Source of the DNA: Fluviispira sanaruensis
GTDB taxonomy: Bacteria > Bdellovibrionota_B > Oligoflexia > Silvanigrellales > Silvanigrellaceae
Length of the DNA stretch: 64,000 nucleotides
Direction of reading: 5' to 3'
Assembly: GCF_004295685.1 (NCBI RefSeq)
Contig: NZ_AP019368.1
Location: forward strand, 333,501-397,500
Made by a program: the position numbers and the translations under genes. This document shows, in pieces, positions 27,236-36,537 of the stretch. Numbering within the stretch: the first letter of the stretch is position 1; the number at the start of each line of letters is the position of its first letter. The notes beneath the pieces are model-generated. The model worked only from the letters and a program-made list of their open reading frames with translations, searched no databases and had not been told where the DNA came from.

Positions 27236-27904
27236 TTAATTTTTCCTAGGAATTGGCTTTTCAAAATGTTGATAATCCTTTAAAGATATCCATGAACCTC
27301 CCCATGTCCAACCTTTTTTAATAAATGTATTATATGTAAAATCATTTAATTTTATCATTCCAAGTGAAGTCAATGAACGATCTGTATACTGTTTTCCATT
27401 TTCAGGTAAAACGAGTTTTCCTTTTATATAGGGATTTATTTTGGGGTTTATGTCTATAGCTCTTCCATAACTATGCACAGAAAAAATACCCGGTTTACCT
27501 GTAACAGAGCGGCAATTAAAAGCAGAAGTATTATTTTCTGTCATAGACAAATCATCATCACCTTTAAAATCATCTATTATATGCATTTTTTCGATTGGGA
27601 ATTTACTCTCAAATAGTTCTTCAAATATGATTTTAACTTCGGTAGCTATATCTTTATGAACTATTAAATGTCCCATATGAATATTATTATCAAAACCATA
27701 AAAAGGTAGGCTTAAATATTTTAAATCTCCTAATGAAACAGGGCAATCTGGTTTCCATGTATATCTTTGCATTTTTTTTTGAATTTCTTCAGGAATATTG
27801 TCTATTTTTGATTCAAAATTATGGGTAGTCAGATTTTGTGAATTTGCACCATTGTGAAAATTAGCTACAATTAAGCTAAATAATATTAAATTTAAAATCT
27901 TCAC
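27236..27904 (-). CDS. Secreted M15-type peptidase (D-alanyl-D-alanine carboxypeptidase-like)
   Basis: 222 residues with a signal peptide (MKILNLILFSLIVANFHNGA). The zinc-peptidase motif is clear: SVHSYGRAIDINPKINPY gives the His and Asp ligands (HxxxxxxD), and DYQHFEKP near the end provides the final His. An upstream block PIEKMHIIDDFKGDDD carries residues usual for the M15_4/VanY-like group. It would trim peptidoglycan cross-bridges or act on external cell walls. Single gene on its strand. Confidence 0.85.
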   Translation of the reverse strand: MKILNLILFSLIVANFHNGANSQNLTTHNFESKIDNIPEEIQKKMQRYTWKPDCPVSLGDLKYLSLPFYGFDNNIHMGHLIVHKDIATEVKIIFEELFESKFPIEKMHIIDDFKGDDDLSMTENNTSAFNCRSVTGKPGIFSVHSYGRAIDINPKINPYIKGKLVLPENGKQYTDRSLTSLGMIKLNDFTYNTFIKKGWTWGGSWISLKDYQHFEKPIPRKN

Positions 27905-28285
27905 AGGATTTTTTTCCTTTACTAAGATGTTATAAAAATCAAATAAATAATATTTATATTCATTATATCAATTGCTCTGTCTACATTAAAGCAAAAAAAT
28001 GAGTATAATCTTGTTAACATTATAGTTTGCTTATGTAAAGTAGTTGCATCTGTACTTAGAATATGCCTTTCTTAATTTCCATTAAAGTTAAATTATTGCT
28101 TTAATATCTATGCAACTGAATTATTTTGAGCATAAGATGATATGCGAATGAAAACGTGCCTTGAATCTAAACTCAAGCTTTGTTGCTTCAATTTAATACC
28201 TAGATGGGTCAACCCAGTTTCTAAAAGGAGTGTCGTTTGTTAACATTTGAATTAAAATATCGATTTGTTGAATAAAGAAAAAATT
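27905..28285. other. Intergenic region, no clear gene
   Basis: About 380 AT-rich bases between divergent genes. A ribosome-site-like AAAAGGAG near 28230 precedes a 12-codon TTG-started frame that ends at the acetyltransferase start; I do not consider it supported. No RNA motif seen. Confidence 0.45.
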
Positions 28286-28915
28286 ATGAATAATTTCCCT
28301 TTTTTGAAATTAAATGAGTGTCTAATATTGACTAAAAACTTATACTCCAAAACATCCTCAAAAGGATTCAGCAAAGATATGATTATCTCAACTTCGGAAA
28401 ATAAATATTTTTCTAATACCTCAGAAACTGAAATAAAAATGTTAACTAAAAGTGACTGGCAATCTTGGAAAAAAATACGATTGGAATGCCTTAAAAATGC
28501 TCCGACAGCATTTGTGTCCTCATTTGAAGATATCTCAAAAAAGCCTGATACTTTTTTTCAAGAAAAAGTGGAAGAAAATAAAATATACGGTGCTTTTTGT
28601 GACGGAGAACTTGTTTCTGTAGTCACTTTTAGTCAGGACTCTCGAGAAAAAGATTGTCATCGCGGGCACATTTCAGGAATGTATACAAAGCCTGAATTTG
28701 CAGGCAAGGGGATTGGTTCTAAACTTATTGCTGCTGTTATAAAAGATGCTTCAAAACTTGTAACACAAATTCATTTGGGATGTGTGGCGAACAATAAACC
28801 GGCATTACGTTTGTATAAAAATCATGGTTTTGAAATTTATGGAACAGACCCCCGAGCCATAAAACTTAACGATGAATTTTATGATATGCTTTTAATGTGG
28901 TTGAAGCTTAAATAA
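28286..28915 (+). CDS. GNAT-family N-acetyltransferase
   Basis: 209 residues from the ATG at 28286; a TTG at 28265 in frame is an alternative. The first 45 residues are extra. The GNAT core then follows: IKMLTKSDWQSWKKIRLECL, then GMYTKPEFAGKGIGSKLIAA with the acetyl-CoA loop (Gly-Lys-Gly-Ile-Gly), and LGCVANNKPALRLYKNHGFEIYG, a classic RimI/Eis-like ending. NAPTAFVSSFED fits enzymes acting on small amines or peptides. The substrate is unknown. A good terminator follows. Confidence 0.85.
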   Translation: MNNFPFLKLNECLILTKNLYSKTSSKGFSKDMIISTSENKYFSNTSETEIKMLTKSDWQSWKKIRLECLKNAPTAFVSSFEDISKKPDTFFQEKVEENKIYGAFCDGELVSVVTFSQDSREKDCHRGHISGMYTKPEFAGKGIGSKLIAAVIKDASKLVTQIHLGCVANNKPALRLYKNHGFEIYGTDPRAIKLNDEFYDMLLMWLKLK

Positions 28916-28926
28916 AATAAGGTTTT

Positions 28927-28967
28927 ATGAGCTGAAAATAATATTAAGTTCAGGACTCATATTTTTT
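28927..28967 (+). terminator. Intrinsic terminator after the acetyltransferase gene
   Basis: Stem ATGAGCTGAA (28927-28936) pairs with TTCAG-GA-CTCAT (28949-28960, two-base bulge), followed by ATTTTTTG. Confidence 0.7.
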
Positions 28968-28989
28968 GTTAACACTCTTTTTTAAAATA

Positions 28990-31900
28990 TTAAATCTGAA
29001 TCACTCTATTCGCTGTATTTAATATTTCCCCTCTGTGGGCAATAATAATAACAGTTTTTATTCCTTTTAATTCGTCAATTTTTTTCATTATAATTTTCTC
29101 ACTTTTATTATCAATATTTGCACTTGGCTCATCGAGTAAAAGAAGTTTTGCGGGTTTTAGCAGTGCGCGGGCAAAAGCAAATATTTGTTTTTGTCCTGAA
29201 CTTAATTTTAAGGCTTCATTTGCCATGTCGGTATCAATTCCCTCTGGAAGTGCTTGAGTGATTTGTAGAAGTTCAAGCTCTTCTAATAGAGCATACAAAG
29301 TCATATCTGTGTGAGCATTGTGTGGATCGAGATTAAAGCGAATGCTCCCAGAAAAAAACTGCGGGTTTTGTAAAACAATCGCAATTTGTGCGCGAATTTG
29401 TGCCGGAGTGTAAGAGTTTAAGCTTTTCCCTGCAAAAAAGATTGTACCAGACTTATGCTCATAAAACCTGAGGAGGAGTGACATAATAGAACTTTTCCCT
29501 GATCCCGATTTTCCAACGATCCCAATTGTTTCTCCTTGATTGATGGATAGCGAAAAATCTTTCAGAATATATTCTTTTTGTTTGTCATATTGCATGTAAA
29601 CATTTTTGAATTCTATAAAATGTTTATTTGTTTCTTTAGATATTTCGATCGAATATTCGCTTTTATTTTTGTTGAATTCTAGCACTCTTTCAAGTGATAT
29701 AAGACCTTGTTCGACTTCGCTAAAGGAATGAGAAAAGTTAAATGTCAGATGCATGACATCAATCATGATCCAGGTAGTCAATAGACTTAATATTGCGGCA
29801 TTCAGACTGCCATTCATGACAAAATAAATTCCTGCCAGCGTCACAACCAGAGTCAAGAGGGAGTTATTTAAAAAGCACATAAGACAGTGCCACATGTCAA
29901 CGTTAAACTCTGTTATTTCCAATCTGAGTTCTTCTTCTAAACACGTTTGAAACTTTGTTTGATACCAATTTCTCCTTTTTGCAGTGTTTAAAATATATTG
30001 TCCTTGGTAAAATTCTCGGATGATATTTATGGCAGTAGCTTTTGGCAGTGCTATTTTCCGATTAAATACTCTGTTTAAATTCACGTATTTTGTCAAAATT
30101 ATTTTTTGCAAGAAAACGAATGGAAGTATGAGGACTAGAAAAAGAGGTTTTATTATGAGGACTGTTAACATAAAAAAGAAAATTTCGCAGAGAACCAGAA
30201 GAAATTTTTGGAAATCATTTGGCAATTTAGCGTCTAGGACAGAGAGATCGATGGAAAAACAGTTTATTACTTTTCCTGTTGTCAAATTATCGATATATTT
30301 AAGCGGTGATAAAAGTAATTTATTGAGGCTTTTTATATGAAAATCTTCTGAAACCTGAATACTTTTACAACCCCAAATTAAGGTTAGAAGAGCGATACAA
30401 ATTGAGCTAAAAAGTCCAACAATTGAGTAAATAAATATATTAAAAATATTTGATAGTTCGTTTACAAAAGTAAAATCAAGAACTTTTATTCTTTTAGAAG
30501 TCCAAAAACTGAGCCATAGATTTTGCATTTTTGGCAGGAAAGTAGCCAATAAAAAAAGTGAAAAAATGCAAAAAAATAGCTTAAATTTAAGTTTTTTATT
30601 CTCATAAAAGAGTGTCTTTAAATATTTTAAATAAGATTTAAGAGGGTTTTTTATAAATTCAATCTCAGGATTCATGTTTTGTTCTGAGTCTAGCAATTGT
30701 TGGTTATCTTCTTTCAGAATGATATTTTCATTCTCTTCCTCTGAAATTCTTTGAATAAAGTCGCGAAAATCAGCGGATGAATTTAAGAGTTCTGCATATG
30801 TTCCATCTGCAACAACGGAGCATTTTTCAAGGAGAATAACGCGATCGAAAAAGTGCAAATAATCTAGATTATGCGTGGTAATAATAATACTTTTCTTTTT
30901 CCAAAAGGTAAAAATAAGCTTATGGGATATTTTTTTTGCTGTTTCTTTATCTAAGGCCGACAGGGGATCGTCAAGCAAAATAATTTCAGAGTTTAACGCG
31001 GCTGTGCGAGCAAGAGCAATCCGTTGTTTTTGCCCTCCGGATAGATTGACGCCATTTTCTCCAATAAGTGTATTTTCACCTTCAGGCATTTTCTTTAAAT
31101 CTTCATCAAGACAAGCAAGCCTTATATATTTTTCAGCACTTAAGTCTGAGCGATCGAGGAGAATATTTTCTTTAACGGAAGCATTCATTATCCATGCGGT
31201 CTGCGGCATAAAAGCCATTTTATTATCGGGAATATCTTTTTGCTCTTCACTATACAATTTTGCGATTGCCTCTAATAATAAACTTTTACCAGAGGCAATC
31301 TTTCCAATAACAGCAACACTTTCGCCTTTTTTAAAGGATAATTTTATATTTGTTGATATAATATTTATTTCAAATGAAGAATTGTTTATTTTATGGTTGC
31401 CTTTAACTTCAGTTTCTTCTTGTGAGTTTTTTATAAGAGAAAAAAGGCGATTAAATGATGCTTTTGCGCCTGAATAGAGTTTAGTATACTCATAAACATC
31501 AAAAACAGCAGACTCAAGGGTTTTAAATAATCCTATACAAGTGAAAAGAATCGGAAGTGAAATATCATGGCCAAAATATAAGTAAAGACTGAAAGTTAGA
31601 ATGCATATGCCACTCTGAAGGATTGAGATAAACTTATAAGTAAGGGCAAAATATTTAATATTTTTCTTTTGTAAATATATTTCTTTTCTTCTTATATTTT
31701 TTATTTTATTTTCATATATTTTCTCAAGCAAATAAGATTTAATATTTCTTATTTGACTATAAAGAGAGCCTAATTCTTGTATGCGATTGTCTTTTTCTTC
31801 TTGAATATTTTCATCATTCAAAGATGTTTTTAATATGAGTATATTTACCAATGGGATAAATATGCAGAGCATAAAAATTGCAAGAAATGCTGTAACTCCT

Positions 31901-32499
31901 AAAAAATAGAAGAGTAGAATGAGCGAGCCAATAATAACGCAGGTGTCATGAATAAATTCGAATGAGTTGGAAGCAATAGAACATGAATTGTCAATGTCAC
32001 TTGTCGTGTTGTTAATAATATGCGACTCCGTGTGCTTCAATTGAGAAAATATGGGTATCTTTAGAAAGATATAATTACTCAAAAAATATTTTGCAAGAGC
32101 TTGAATGCGAAATACTTTTTGAAAGTATTGCGATGTTATAATGCCATTTAAGAAGGTCGTTAGTGTTAATAATATGGCAGAGAATACAATTTCAAATATG
32201 TTTTTAAAATCTGTGATTTGTGTTATGAAATAGTAGAGAGCAATAAGTGGCAGTATTGAAAAGATAATTCTTAAAATCAATAAAATTGATGCAATAATTA
32301 TTTGTTTTTTGCATGAGAAAAGAAGACTTTTTATAAATAAAAATTTATTCTTATAGTTTATATTTTCTTTAATTTTATTAAAGTTTTCGTTAGAAAATGA
32401 ACTATCAAGTTGAGGAAGATCCGCGTTGCTCCAGTTTGAATTTTTCTTGTTCAATAAAGATGATAAATAAGTAAAAAACAAAGTTTTTATAAAATTCAT
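28990..32499 (-). CDS. Single-chain ABC exporter of ABCC/MRP-like layout
   Basis: 1169 residues, two complete halves in one chain (membrane domain, NBD1, membrane domain, NBD2). NBD1: Walker A GKIASGKS at 399-406, signature LSGGQ at 486-490 and Walker B ILLDDPLSALD, where Asp takes the place of the catalytic Glu. NBD2: VGKSGSGKSS, signature LSSGQKQ and LLLLDEPSANID with the normal Glu. This unequal pair, with an inactive first site, is the hallmark of eukaryotic MRP/ABCC proteins and is rare in bacteria. Six helices precede NBD1 (residues 65-340). It would export a lipophilic or conjugated compound. A possible leader region lies upstream. Confidence 0.93.
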   Translation of the reverse strand: MNFIKTLFFTYLSSLLNKKNSNWSNADLPQLDSSFSNENFNKIKENINYKNKFLFIKSLLFSCKKQIIIASILLILRIIFSILPLIALYYFITQITDFKNIFEIVFSAILLTLTTFLNGIITSQYFQKVFRIQALAKYFLSNYIFLKIPIFSQLKHTESHIINNTTSDIDNSCSIASNSFEFIHDTCVIIGSLILLFYFLGVTAFLAIFMLCIFIPLVNILILKTSLNDENIQEEKDNRIQELGSLYSQIRNIKSYLLEKIYENKIKNIRRKEIYLQKKNIKYFALTYKFISILQSGICILTFSLYLYFGHDISLPILFTCIGLFKTLESAVFDVYEYTKLYSGAKASFNRLFSLIKNSQEETEVKGNHKINNSSFEINIISTNIKLSFKKGESVAVIGKIASGKSLLLEAIAKLYSEEQKDIPDNKMAFMPQTAWIMNASVKENILLDRSDLSAEKYIRLACLDEDLKKMPEGENTLIGENGVNLSGGQKQRIALARTAALNSEIILLDDPLSALDKETAKKISHKLIFTFWKKKSIIITTHNLDYLHFFDRVILLEKCSVVADGTYAELLNSSADFRDFIQRISEEENENIILKEDNQQLLDSEQNMNPEIEFIKNPLKSYLKYLKTLFYENKKLKFKLFFCIFSLFLLATFLPKMQNLWLSFWTSKRIKVLDFTFVNELSNIFNIFIYSIVGLFSSICIALLTLIWGCKSIQVSEDFHIKSLNKLLLSPLKYIDNLTTGKVINCFSIDLSVLDAKLPNDFQKFLLVLCEIFFFMLTVLIIKPLFLVLILPFVFLQKIILTKYVNLNRVFNRKIALPKATAINIIREFYQGQYILNTAKRRNWYQTKFQTCLEEELRLEITEFNVDMWHCLMCFLNNSLLTLVVTLAGIYFVMNGSLNAAILSLLTTWIMIDVMHLTFNFSHSFSEVEQGLISLERVLEFNKNKSEYSIEISKETNKHFIEFKNVYMQYDKQKEYILKDFSLSINQGETIGIVGKSGSGKSSIMSLLLRFYEHKSGTIFFAGKSLNSYTPAQIRAQIAIVLQNPQFFSGSIRFNLDPHNAHTDMTLYALLEELELLQITQALPEGIDTDMANEALKLSSGQKQIFAFARALLKPAKLLLLDEPSANIDNKSEKIIMKKIDELKGIKTVIIIAHRGEILNTANRVIQI

Positions 32500-32541
32500 A
32501 TTTTTTTGTCCATTTAAAGTTTATTTATTTTAAATTTAAGA

Positions 32542-32625
32542 TTGGCAATAAAATATGAATAAAATGCACTTTCTAATAGTAAAGAAAGTTTAGTTTTGTT
32601 TTTTATTTATGAGGTTTATTGCCAA
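32542..32625 (-). promoter_or_regulatory. Nested hairpins between the 17-codon ORF and the ABC exporter
   Basis: An 11-bp perfect stem, TTGGCAATAAA (32542-32552) with TTTATTGCCAA (32615-32625), encloses a second 7-bp stem ACTTTCT (32568-32574) and AGAAAGT (32583-32589). On the transcribed strand the outer stem begins one base after the stop codon of the small ORF. The end lies 43 bases before the exporter ATG. There is no T run, so a translational or processing role is more likely than plain termination. Confidence 0.5.
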
Positions 32626-32626
32626 A

Positions 32627-32680
32627 TTATTTTATTAAAATAATTGAAATAATACTGATATTAATATTGTGACTAGCCAT
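32627..32680 (-). CDS. Putative 17-residue leader peptide of the ABC exporter
   Basis: A 17-codon ORF (MASHNINISIISIILIK) has one of the better ribosome sites in the window: GAGGAG six bases ahead of its ATG. The peptide is Ile-rich and hydrophobic, which fits a ribosome-stalling leader or a small membrane peptide. Its stop codon abuts a strong hairpin that leads into the exporter gene. Resistance-type ABC genes are often controlled in this way. Peptides this short occur by chance, so the claim rests on the ribosome site and the hairpin together. Confidence 0.4.
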   Translation of the reverse strand: MASHNINISIISIILIK

Positions 32681-32789
32681 ATTTGTCTCCTCGTTTAACA
32701 AAACAGAAAGCAAAAAGAAACTCTTACATTTATAAATAATGTGATTCAATTATAGTTGTTATTAAATAAGAGTCAAGGTTGTTGGTGAT

Positions 32790-33887
32790 TTATGTGTATT
32801 TAGCAAAAGGATGGCGAGTGAATCCATCTGTGTTTTCACTCAATGCAGCTTGCAGAGCAATCATGGTTGCATTGTCAGAGCAAAGTGATGGAGGAGCAAA
32901 AAATGTTGGTTTATTTAGTTTTGCAAAAAGAGATCTGAATTTTTTATTCTGCGCTACACCACCAGCAACAAGCACTGTTTTGATTTCAGGAAAGTCTTCC
33001 AAAGCATTCTCAATCCGATTGAGCAATTGGCTGAGGGCTGCCTGTTGAAAAGCATAGGCAATGGATTGTTTTTTTTCTTTACTGAGATCTTTTCCTGTGA
33101 TTTTTCCTTTTTTTATGCCTGTTTCTTTACGAATAGATTCCATAACTGCAGTTTTTATTCCGCTGTAACTAAAATTATAGCGATTTTCTTTATTCGCAGG
33201 TTTTCCAGGATAACTAAAATCATTTATATTTGCGGACTTTTCTGCTTGCTTAGCAAGCTCTTCTATGAGGGGGCCTCCCGGATACGCAAGCCCTAGCAAC
33301 TTTGCGACTTTATCGAATGCTTCACCACAGGCGTCATCTAAGCATTTACCTAATATTTTTCTTTCATTGGGCGACTCTAATAAACTCAAATGACAGTGCC
33401 CGCCACTGACGGTCAAAGCAAGGGCTGGAAAAGAAACAGCTTCAACATCATGCCATGCGCGTAAATCATCTTTAGGAGAAAATTGTTTTAATAAGAGTAC
33501 CGGAGCAAGGTGAGCGTCGACGTGATTGACAGAAATAAGTGGGATATTGAGGGACATGGCAAGTCCCCGGGCAAACAAAACTCCAACCATGAGAGCTCCA
33601 ATGAGCCCTGGTCCCATAGTGACCGCAATAGCTGTGAGATCGTTTTTTTTTAATTTTGAGACATTGAGTGCTTTATGAGCGATATCATAGATTTTAGCTA
33701 AATGATCGCGCGCAGCAACTTCAGGAACAACACCGCCAAAAGGAGCGTGAATTTCGGTCTGAGACTCAACCTCGTGGGCAAGAATATTTAAAGAAATAAT
33801 TTGTCCTTGAGCATTTTTTTTAACTTTGATGATTGAAACAGCTGTTTCGTCACATGAACTTTCGATAGCGAGAATTGTATTTTGCAT
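32790..33887 (-). CDS. tsaD: tRNA N6-adenosine threonylcarbamoyltransferase
   Basis: 365 residues; E. coli TsaD has 337. It transfers the threonylcarbamoyl group to A37 of ANN-decoding tRNAs together with TsaB and TsaE. Motifs: ESSCDETAVSI at the start, EIHAPFGGVVPEVAARDH, the metal-binding VNHVDAHLAP with His122 and His126, LTVSGGHCHL and GGVAQNKKFR. An extra loop after the SGGH motif and around PANKENRY explains the length. ATG at 33887 follows the CpoB-like gene by eight bases on the same strand, which points to one operon. Confidence 0.97.
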   Translation of the reverse strand: MQNTILAIESSCDETAVSIIKVKKNAQGQIISLNILAHEVESQTEIHAPFGGVVPEVAARDHLAKIYDIAHKALNVSKLKKNDLTAIAVTMGPGLIGALMVGVLFARGLAMSLNIPLISVNHVDAHLAPVLLLKQFSPKDDLRAWHDVEAVSFPALALTVSGGHCHLSLLESPNERKILGKCLDDACGEAFDKVAKLLGLAYPGGPLIEELAKQAEKSANINDFSYPGKPANKENRYNFSYSGIKTAVMESIRKETGIKKGKITGKDLSKEKKQSIAYAFQQAALSQLLNRIENALEDFPEIKTVLVAGGVAQNKKFRSLFAKLNKPTFFAPPSLCSDNATMIALQAALSENTDGFTRHPFAKYT

Positions 33888-33895
33888 ATGAATTA

Positions 33896-34807
33896 TTATT
33901 GAGCTTTTGTTTGAGATGAAGTGGATTGTGCCATGAGATTAGCTAAGCGACTGGTGGCAGCTTTTCCTTCGGGCATATTAGCATAAATTTTTGCGCATTC
34001 TTGATAATAAGTTTTAGCAATTGAGTTATTGTTTAAATACACATAACTATCCCCTGTTAATAAGAGTGCTCTCGCATTTTTGGGAGCATCAGGAAATTTT
34101 TCAATATAAGATGTGAAATCAAGGACAGCGTTTTTATAATCTTGCGTTTTAAAGCGAGCTTCTGCTCTGAATTCGATCGCAATTTGTTGCATAGCATCTG
34201 AAGCTTCATGTGCATTTAATATTGCAGTAGAATTGTCTATTAGTTGTTTGTACTTATTTTGTTCAAGATCATTCTTTAAACTTTTTGTGATTGCTTGAAC
34301 AGTTTTCAGTTTTTCTGGTAATTTGCCTTTTTTGGGATTATTGAGTCTTGTATTGAGAACAAGATCAATGCGTGCAATATGCCTTTGTAAGGTTACAAAT
34401 TCGGGACTATTGCTCAATGTAACAACATTTTGTTCATTGCCGGTGCTGCCTGCGGTTTCTTCCATTCTTTTTAACCGTGCTTTGAGTTCGTCTACACTTC
34501 CTTGAGTGAGTTGTATTTGAGTTTGCAAATTCTGTACTTCATTTTGAGATGAAATAGCTGTTTGTGTCGTGTTGGTAATCTGTTGATCACGTTTACTGAG
34601 TTGTTCTTGAATTTGAAAAATTTGTCCTTGCAACTGGCTAATAGACGATTGTATTTGATCTTGACGCGAAGAAGTCATACAGCCCGTTAAAAATAAACTA
34701 GACGTTATTGAGCAAAATAAAAAAGCCTTTTTATTGAGACTGTTTAAAGGAAAATACCTCGTCAAATTAAAAAGTAAATCATATTTCTTCAAATTAAGAA
34801 AAGACAT
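33896..34807 (-). CDS. CpoB/YbgF-like TPR lipoprotein
   Basis: 303 residues from the ATG at 34807 (GGAGA ahead). After a long N-terminal stretch the lipobox LFLTGCMTS places Cys near residue 43; a shorter start closer to NKKAFLFCSITSS would give a more usual signal peptide. A coiled coil follows (QDQIQSSISQLQGQIFQIQEQL and later heptads), then TPR-like repeats with AEARFKTQDYKNAVLDFTSYIEKFP. This matches YbgF/CpoB, which links the Tol-Pal system to cell-wall growth, though tol genes are not nearby. It is upstream of tsaD. Confidence 0.7.
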   Translation of the reverse strand: MSFLNLKKYDLLFNLTRYFPLNSLNKKAFLFCSITSSLFLTGCMTSSRQDQIQSSISQLQGQIFQIQEQLSKRDQQITNTTQTAISSQNEVQNLQTQIQLTQGSVDELKARLKRMEETAGSTGNEQNVVTLSNSPEFVTLQRHIARIDLVLNTRLNNPKKGKLPEKLKTVQAITKSLKNDLEQNKYKQLIDNSTAILNAHEASDAMQQIAIEFRAEARFKTQDYKNAVLDFTSYIEKFPDAPKNARALLLTGDSYVYLNNNSIAKTYYQECAKIYANMPEGKAATSRLANLMAQSTSSQTKAQ

Positions 34808-34844
34808 GTAAATCTCCAAAAAGGTTTTTTAAAAATAAAAATTT

Positions 34845-34901
34845 AGGGATTATTTTAGTAAATCAGCTTACTTTGTATTTAGAAAATACACTTCAATCCC
34901 T
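34845..34901 (-). terminator. Possible terminator after motB
   Basis: Outer stem AGGGATT/AATCCCT with inner GTATTT/AAATAC, followed on the minus strand by AAATTTTTATTTTT. It lies between the motB stop and the CpoB-like gene on the same strand, and so would separate the two transcripts. Confidence 0.5.
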
Positions 34902-34942
34902 GAATCTATATTATATAACTCAGTTTGACCCATGCTCAAACA

Positions 34943-35794
34943 TTATTCTTTGGTAGATTTTTCACCATTGCCGAGTTGCTCATCTGGGGGAATATAGTCC
35001 GTGGGGTTATCGTATAAAATCTTTAAATCGACCCGCCGATTGAGCGCGCGATTTTCCGCTGAATCGTTCTCAGACAAGGGGCGAGTTTCTGCAAATCCAG
35101 CAGGATAAACACTGCCAACAGGAAAAAGTTTTGTACTGATTAAAAATTTAGTCACTGTGGTTGCTCTTAGGGTGCTCAATTCCCAGTTTGACATGCCATT
35201 ACGCTCATAGGGAATATTGTCTGTATGCCCTTCGACCCTAATAACTCTGCCAATTCCTTTAAGAACCTCTGCAACTGATTGGATTATTTTATAGGCTTCG
35301 GGTGTGAGAGTGTATTCGCCAGGTTTAAAAAGGATTCTTGCCAACAGCGTTATACGTATGCCTTCAGGATCTCGCGCCACATAAATAACTCTATCCACAG
35401 GTTTTTTAGCACTGTCTGGAAATTGTTTTGTTCCATATAAGCGTTCCGATAATTTTTGCTCAACATTTCTTGCCTGAGCTGAGATAATTGCAGCTCTTTC
35501 ACGAATAATTTTTTGCAGAATTTGTTCACGACTGGTATTGCCTTTGATGTAGCGAAAAATTCCTTCAGTAGCTGTTGGCCCCCGCGGAATCGTTCCCTCT
35601 TCCTTGGGGATTTCCTCCTTTATACCAAAGGCTGTTTGCATGGATTCTGTGACTTGCTTGACTTTTGAAGTGTTAACGATAGCAATTGCATATAAAACCA
35701 CGAAAAGAGCAAACAGAAGTGTCATCATGTCAGCAAAAGCGACAAGCCAGCGTTCATGGTTTTCAAATTCGGGGCATTTCTTTTTCTTTGGCAT
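34943..35794 (-). CDS. motB: Flagellar motor protein MotB
   Basis: 283 residues. One membrane helix near the N-terminus carries the proton-accepting Asp22 in FADMMTLLFALF. The periplasmic part ends in an OmpA-like peptidoglycan-binding domain with VEGHTDNIPYERNGMSNWELSTLRA and NRRVDLKI. Together with MotA it forms the stator that drives the flagellum. The start overlaps the motA stop by one base. A proton-driven rather than sodium-driven motor cannot be decided from sequence. No flagellar structural genes are in the window. Confidence 0.95.
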   Translation of the reverse strand: MPKKKKCPEFENHERWLVAFADMMTLLFALFVVLYAIAIVNTSKVKQVTESMQTAFGIKEEIPKEEGTIPRGPTATEGIFRYIKGNTSREQILQKIIRERAAIISAQARNVEQKLSERLYGTKQFPDSAKKPVDRVIYVARDPEGIRITLLARILFKPGEYTLTPEAYKIIQSVAEVLKGIGRVIRVEGHTDNIPYERNGMSNWELSTLRATTVTKFLISTKLFPVGSVYPAGFAETRPLSENDSAENRALNRRVDLKILYDNPTDYIPPDEQLGNGEKSTKE

Positions 35795-36537
35795 TAGTGA
35801 TGAACCATTCCATGCAAGCGTTCAACAAGAACTTTCGGCGCTGTGCCTTGGGCGATCCCTATAATTCCTGTTGCAACCATTTCTCTAAAAACTTTTTTAT
35901 GATGACACATTCTTTTTATTTTTTTTCCAGCAGGCAAAGCAAATAAGTTTGCAAGTGCAACCCCATATAGTGTTGCGATAAATGCAGTTTTAATTCCCGG
36001 ACCAATTTCAGGGGGGTTATCAAGGTTAAGCATGACCACCATGAGACCGAGAACGGCGCCAAGAATTCCGATCGTTGGAGCAAAAGCTCCCATGTCTTCC
36101 CAGAATTTTGCAGCTATTTCTTCTTCTTCGTACATCATATCAATTTCAGAAAGTAATATATTTTCAATGATTTGGGCTTCAGTGTTCATCGAGACCATTT
36201 CAATGCCTTTTTTCATCAAAGGATCTTCAAGTTTGTCTATCTCTTTTTCCAAGGCTAGGACGCCATCTTTACGAGCCATTTGTGCGAGACGTTCAATTGC
36301 AGAAATCGCTCCCTCGGAATCCATTTTAGGTCCATTCAAAAAGAGACCAAGCGATTTAAAAGAGAAAACAACATCCTTCATCGGATAAGCGGTCATAACG
36401 GCAGCGATAGCACCAACTCCCACGATCATGGCAGCAGACCCGCCCCATAACATTCCAGGTGAAAGGCCTTTTAAGACAGCAGTCCCTATGACAGCGACTC
36501 CGCCTAGAATTGGTCCTATAATACTCGAAAGTTCCAT
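35794..36537 (-). CDS. motA: Flagellar motor protein MotA
   Basis: 247 residues from the ATG at 36537 (GAGG ahead); the longer reading adds 15 residues that look untranslated. Four membrane helices are visible, two at the N-terminus and two in the second half. The second pair contains AFAPTIGILGAVLGLMVVMLNL, with the conserved PxxG motif, and TAFIATLYGVALANLFALPAGKKI. The cytoplasmic loop includes the charged EKEIDKLEDPLMKKGIEM. It is first in the motA-motB pair. Confidence 0.95.
   Translation of the reverse strand: MELSSIIGPILGGVAVIGTAVLKGLSPGMLWGGSAAMIVGVGAIAAVMTAYPMKDVVFSFKSLGLFLNGPKMDSEGAISAIERLAQMARKDGVLALEKEIDKLEDPLMKKGIEMVSMNTEAQIIENILLSEIDMMYEEEEIAAKFWEDMGAFAPTIGILGAVLGLMVVMLNLDNPPEIGPGIKTAFIATLYGVALANLFALPAGKKIKRMCHHKKVFREMVATGIIGIAQGTAPKVLVERLHGMVHH

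Noticed and set aside
30875..31477. 200-codon ORF on the plus strand inside the ABC exporter
   Set aside because: It is antisense to the conserved NBD1 motifs, has no ribosome site and no recognisable domain.
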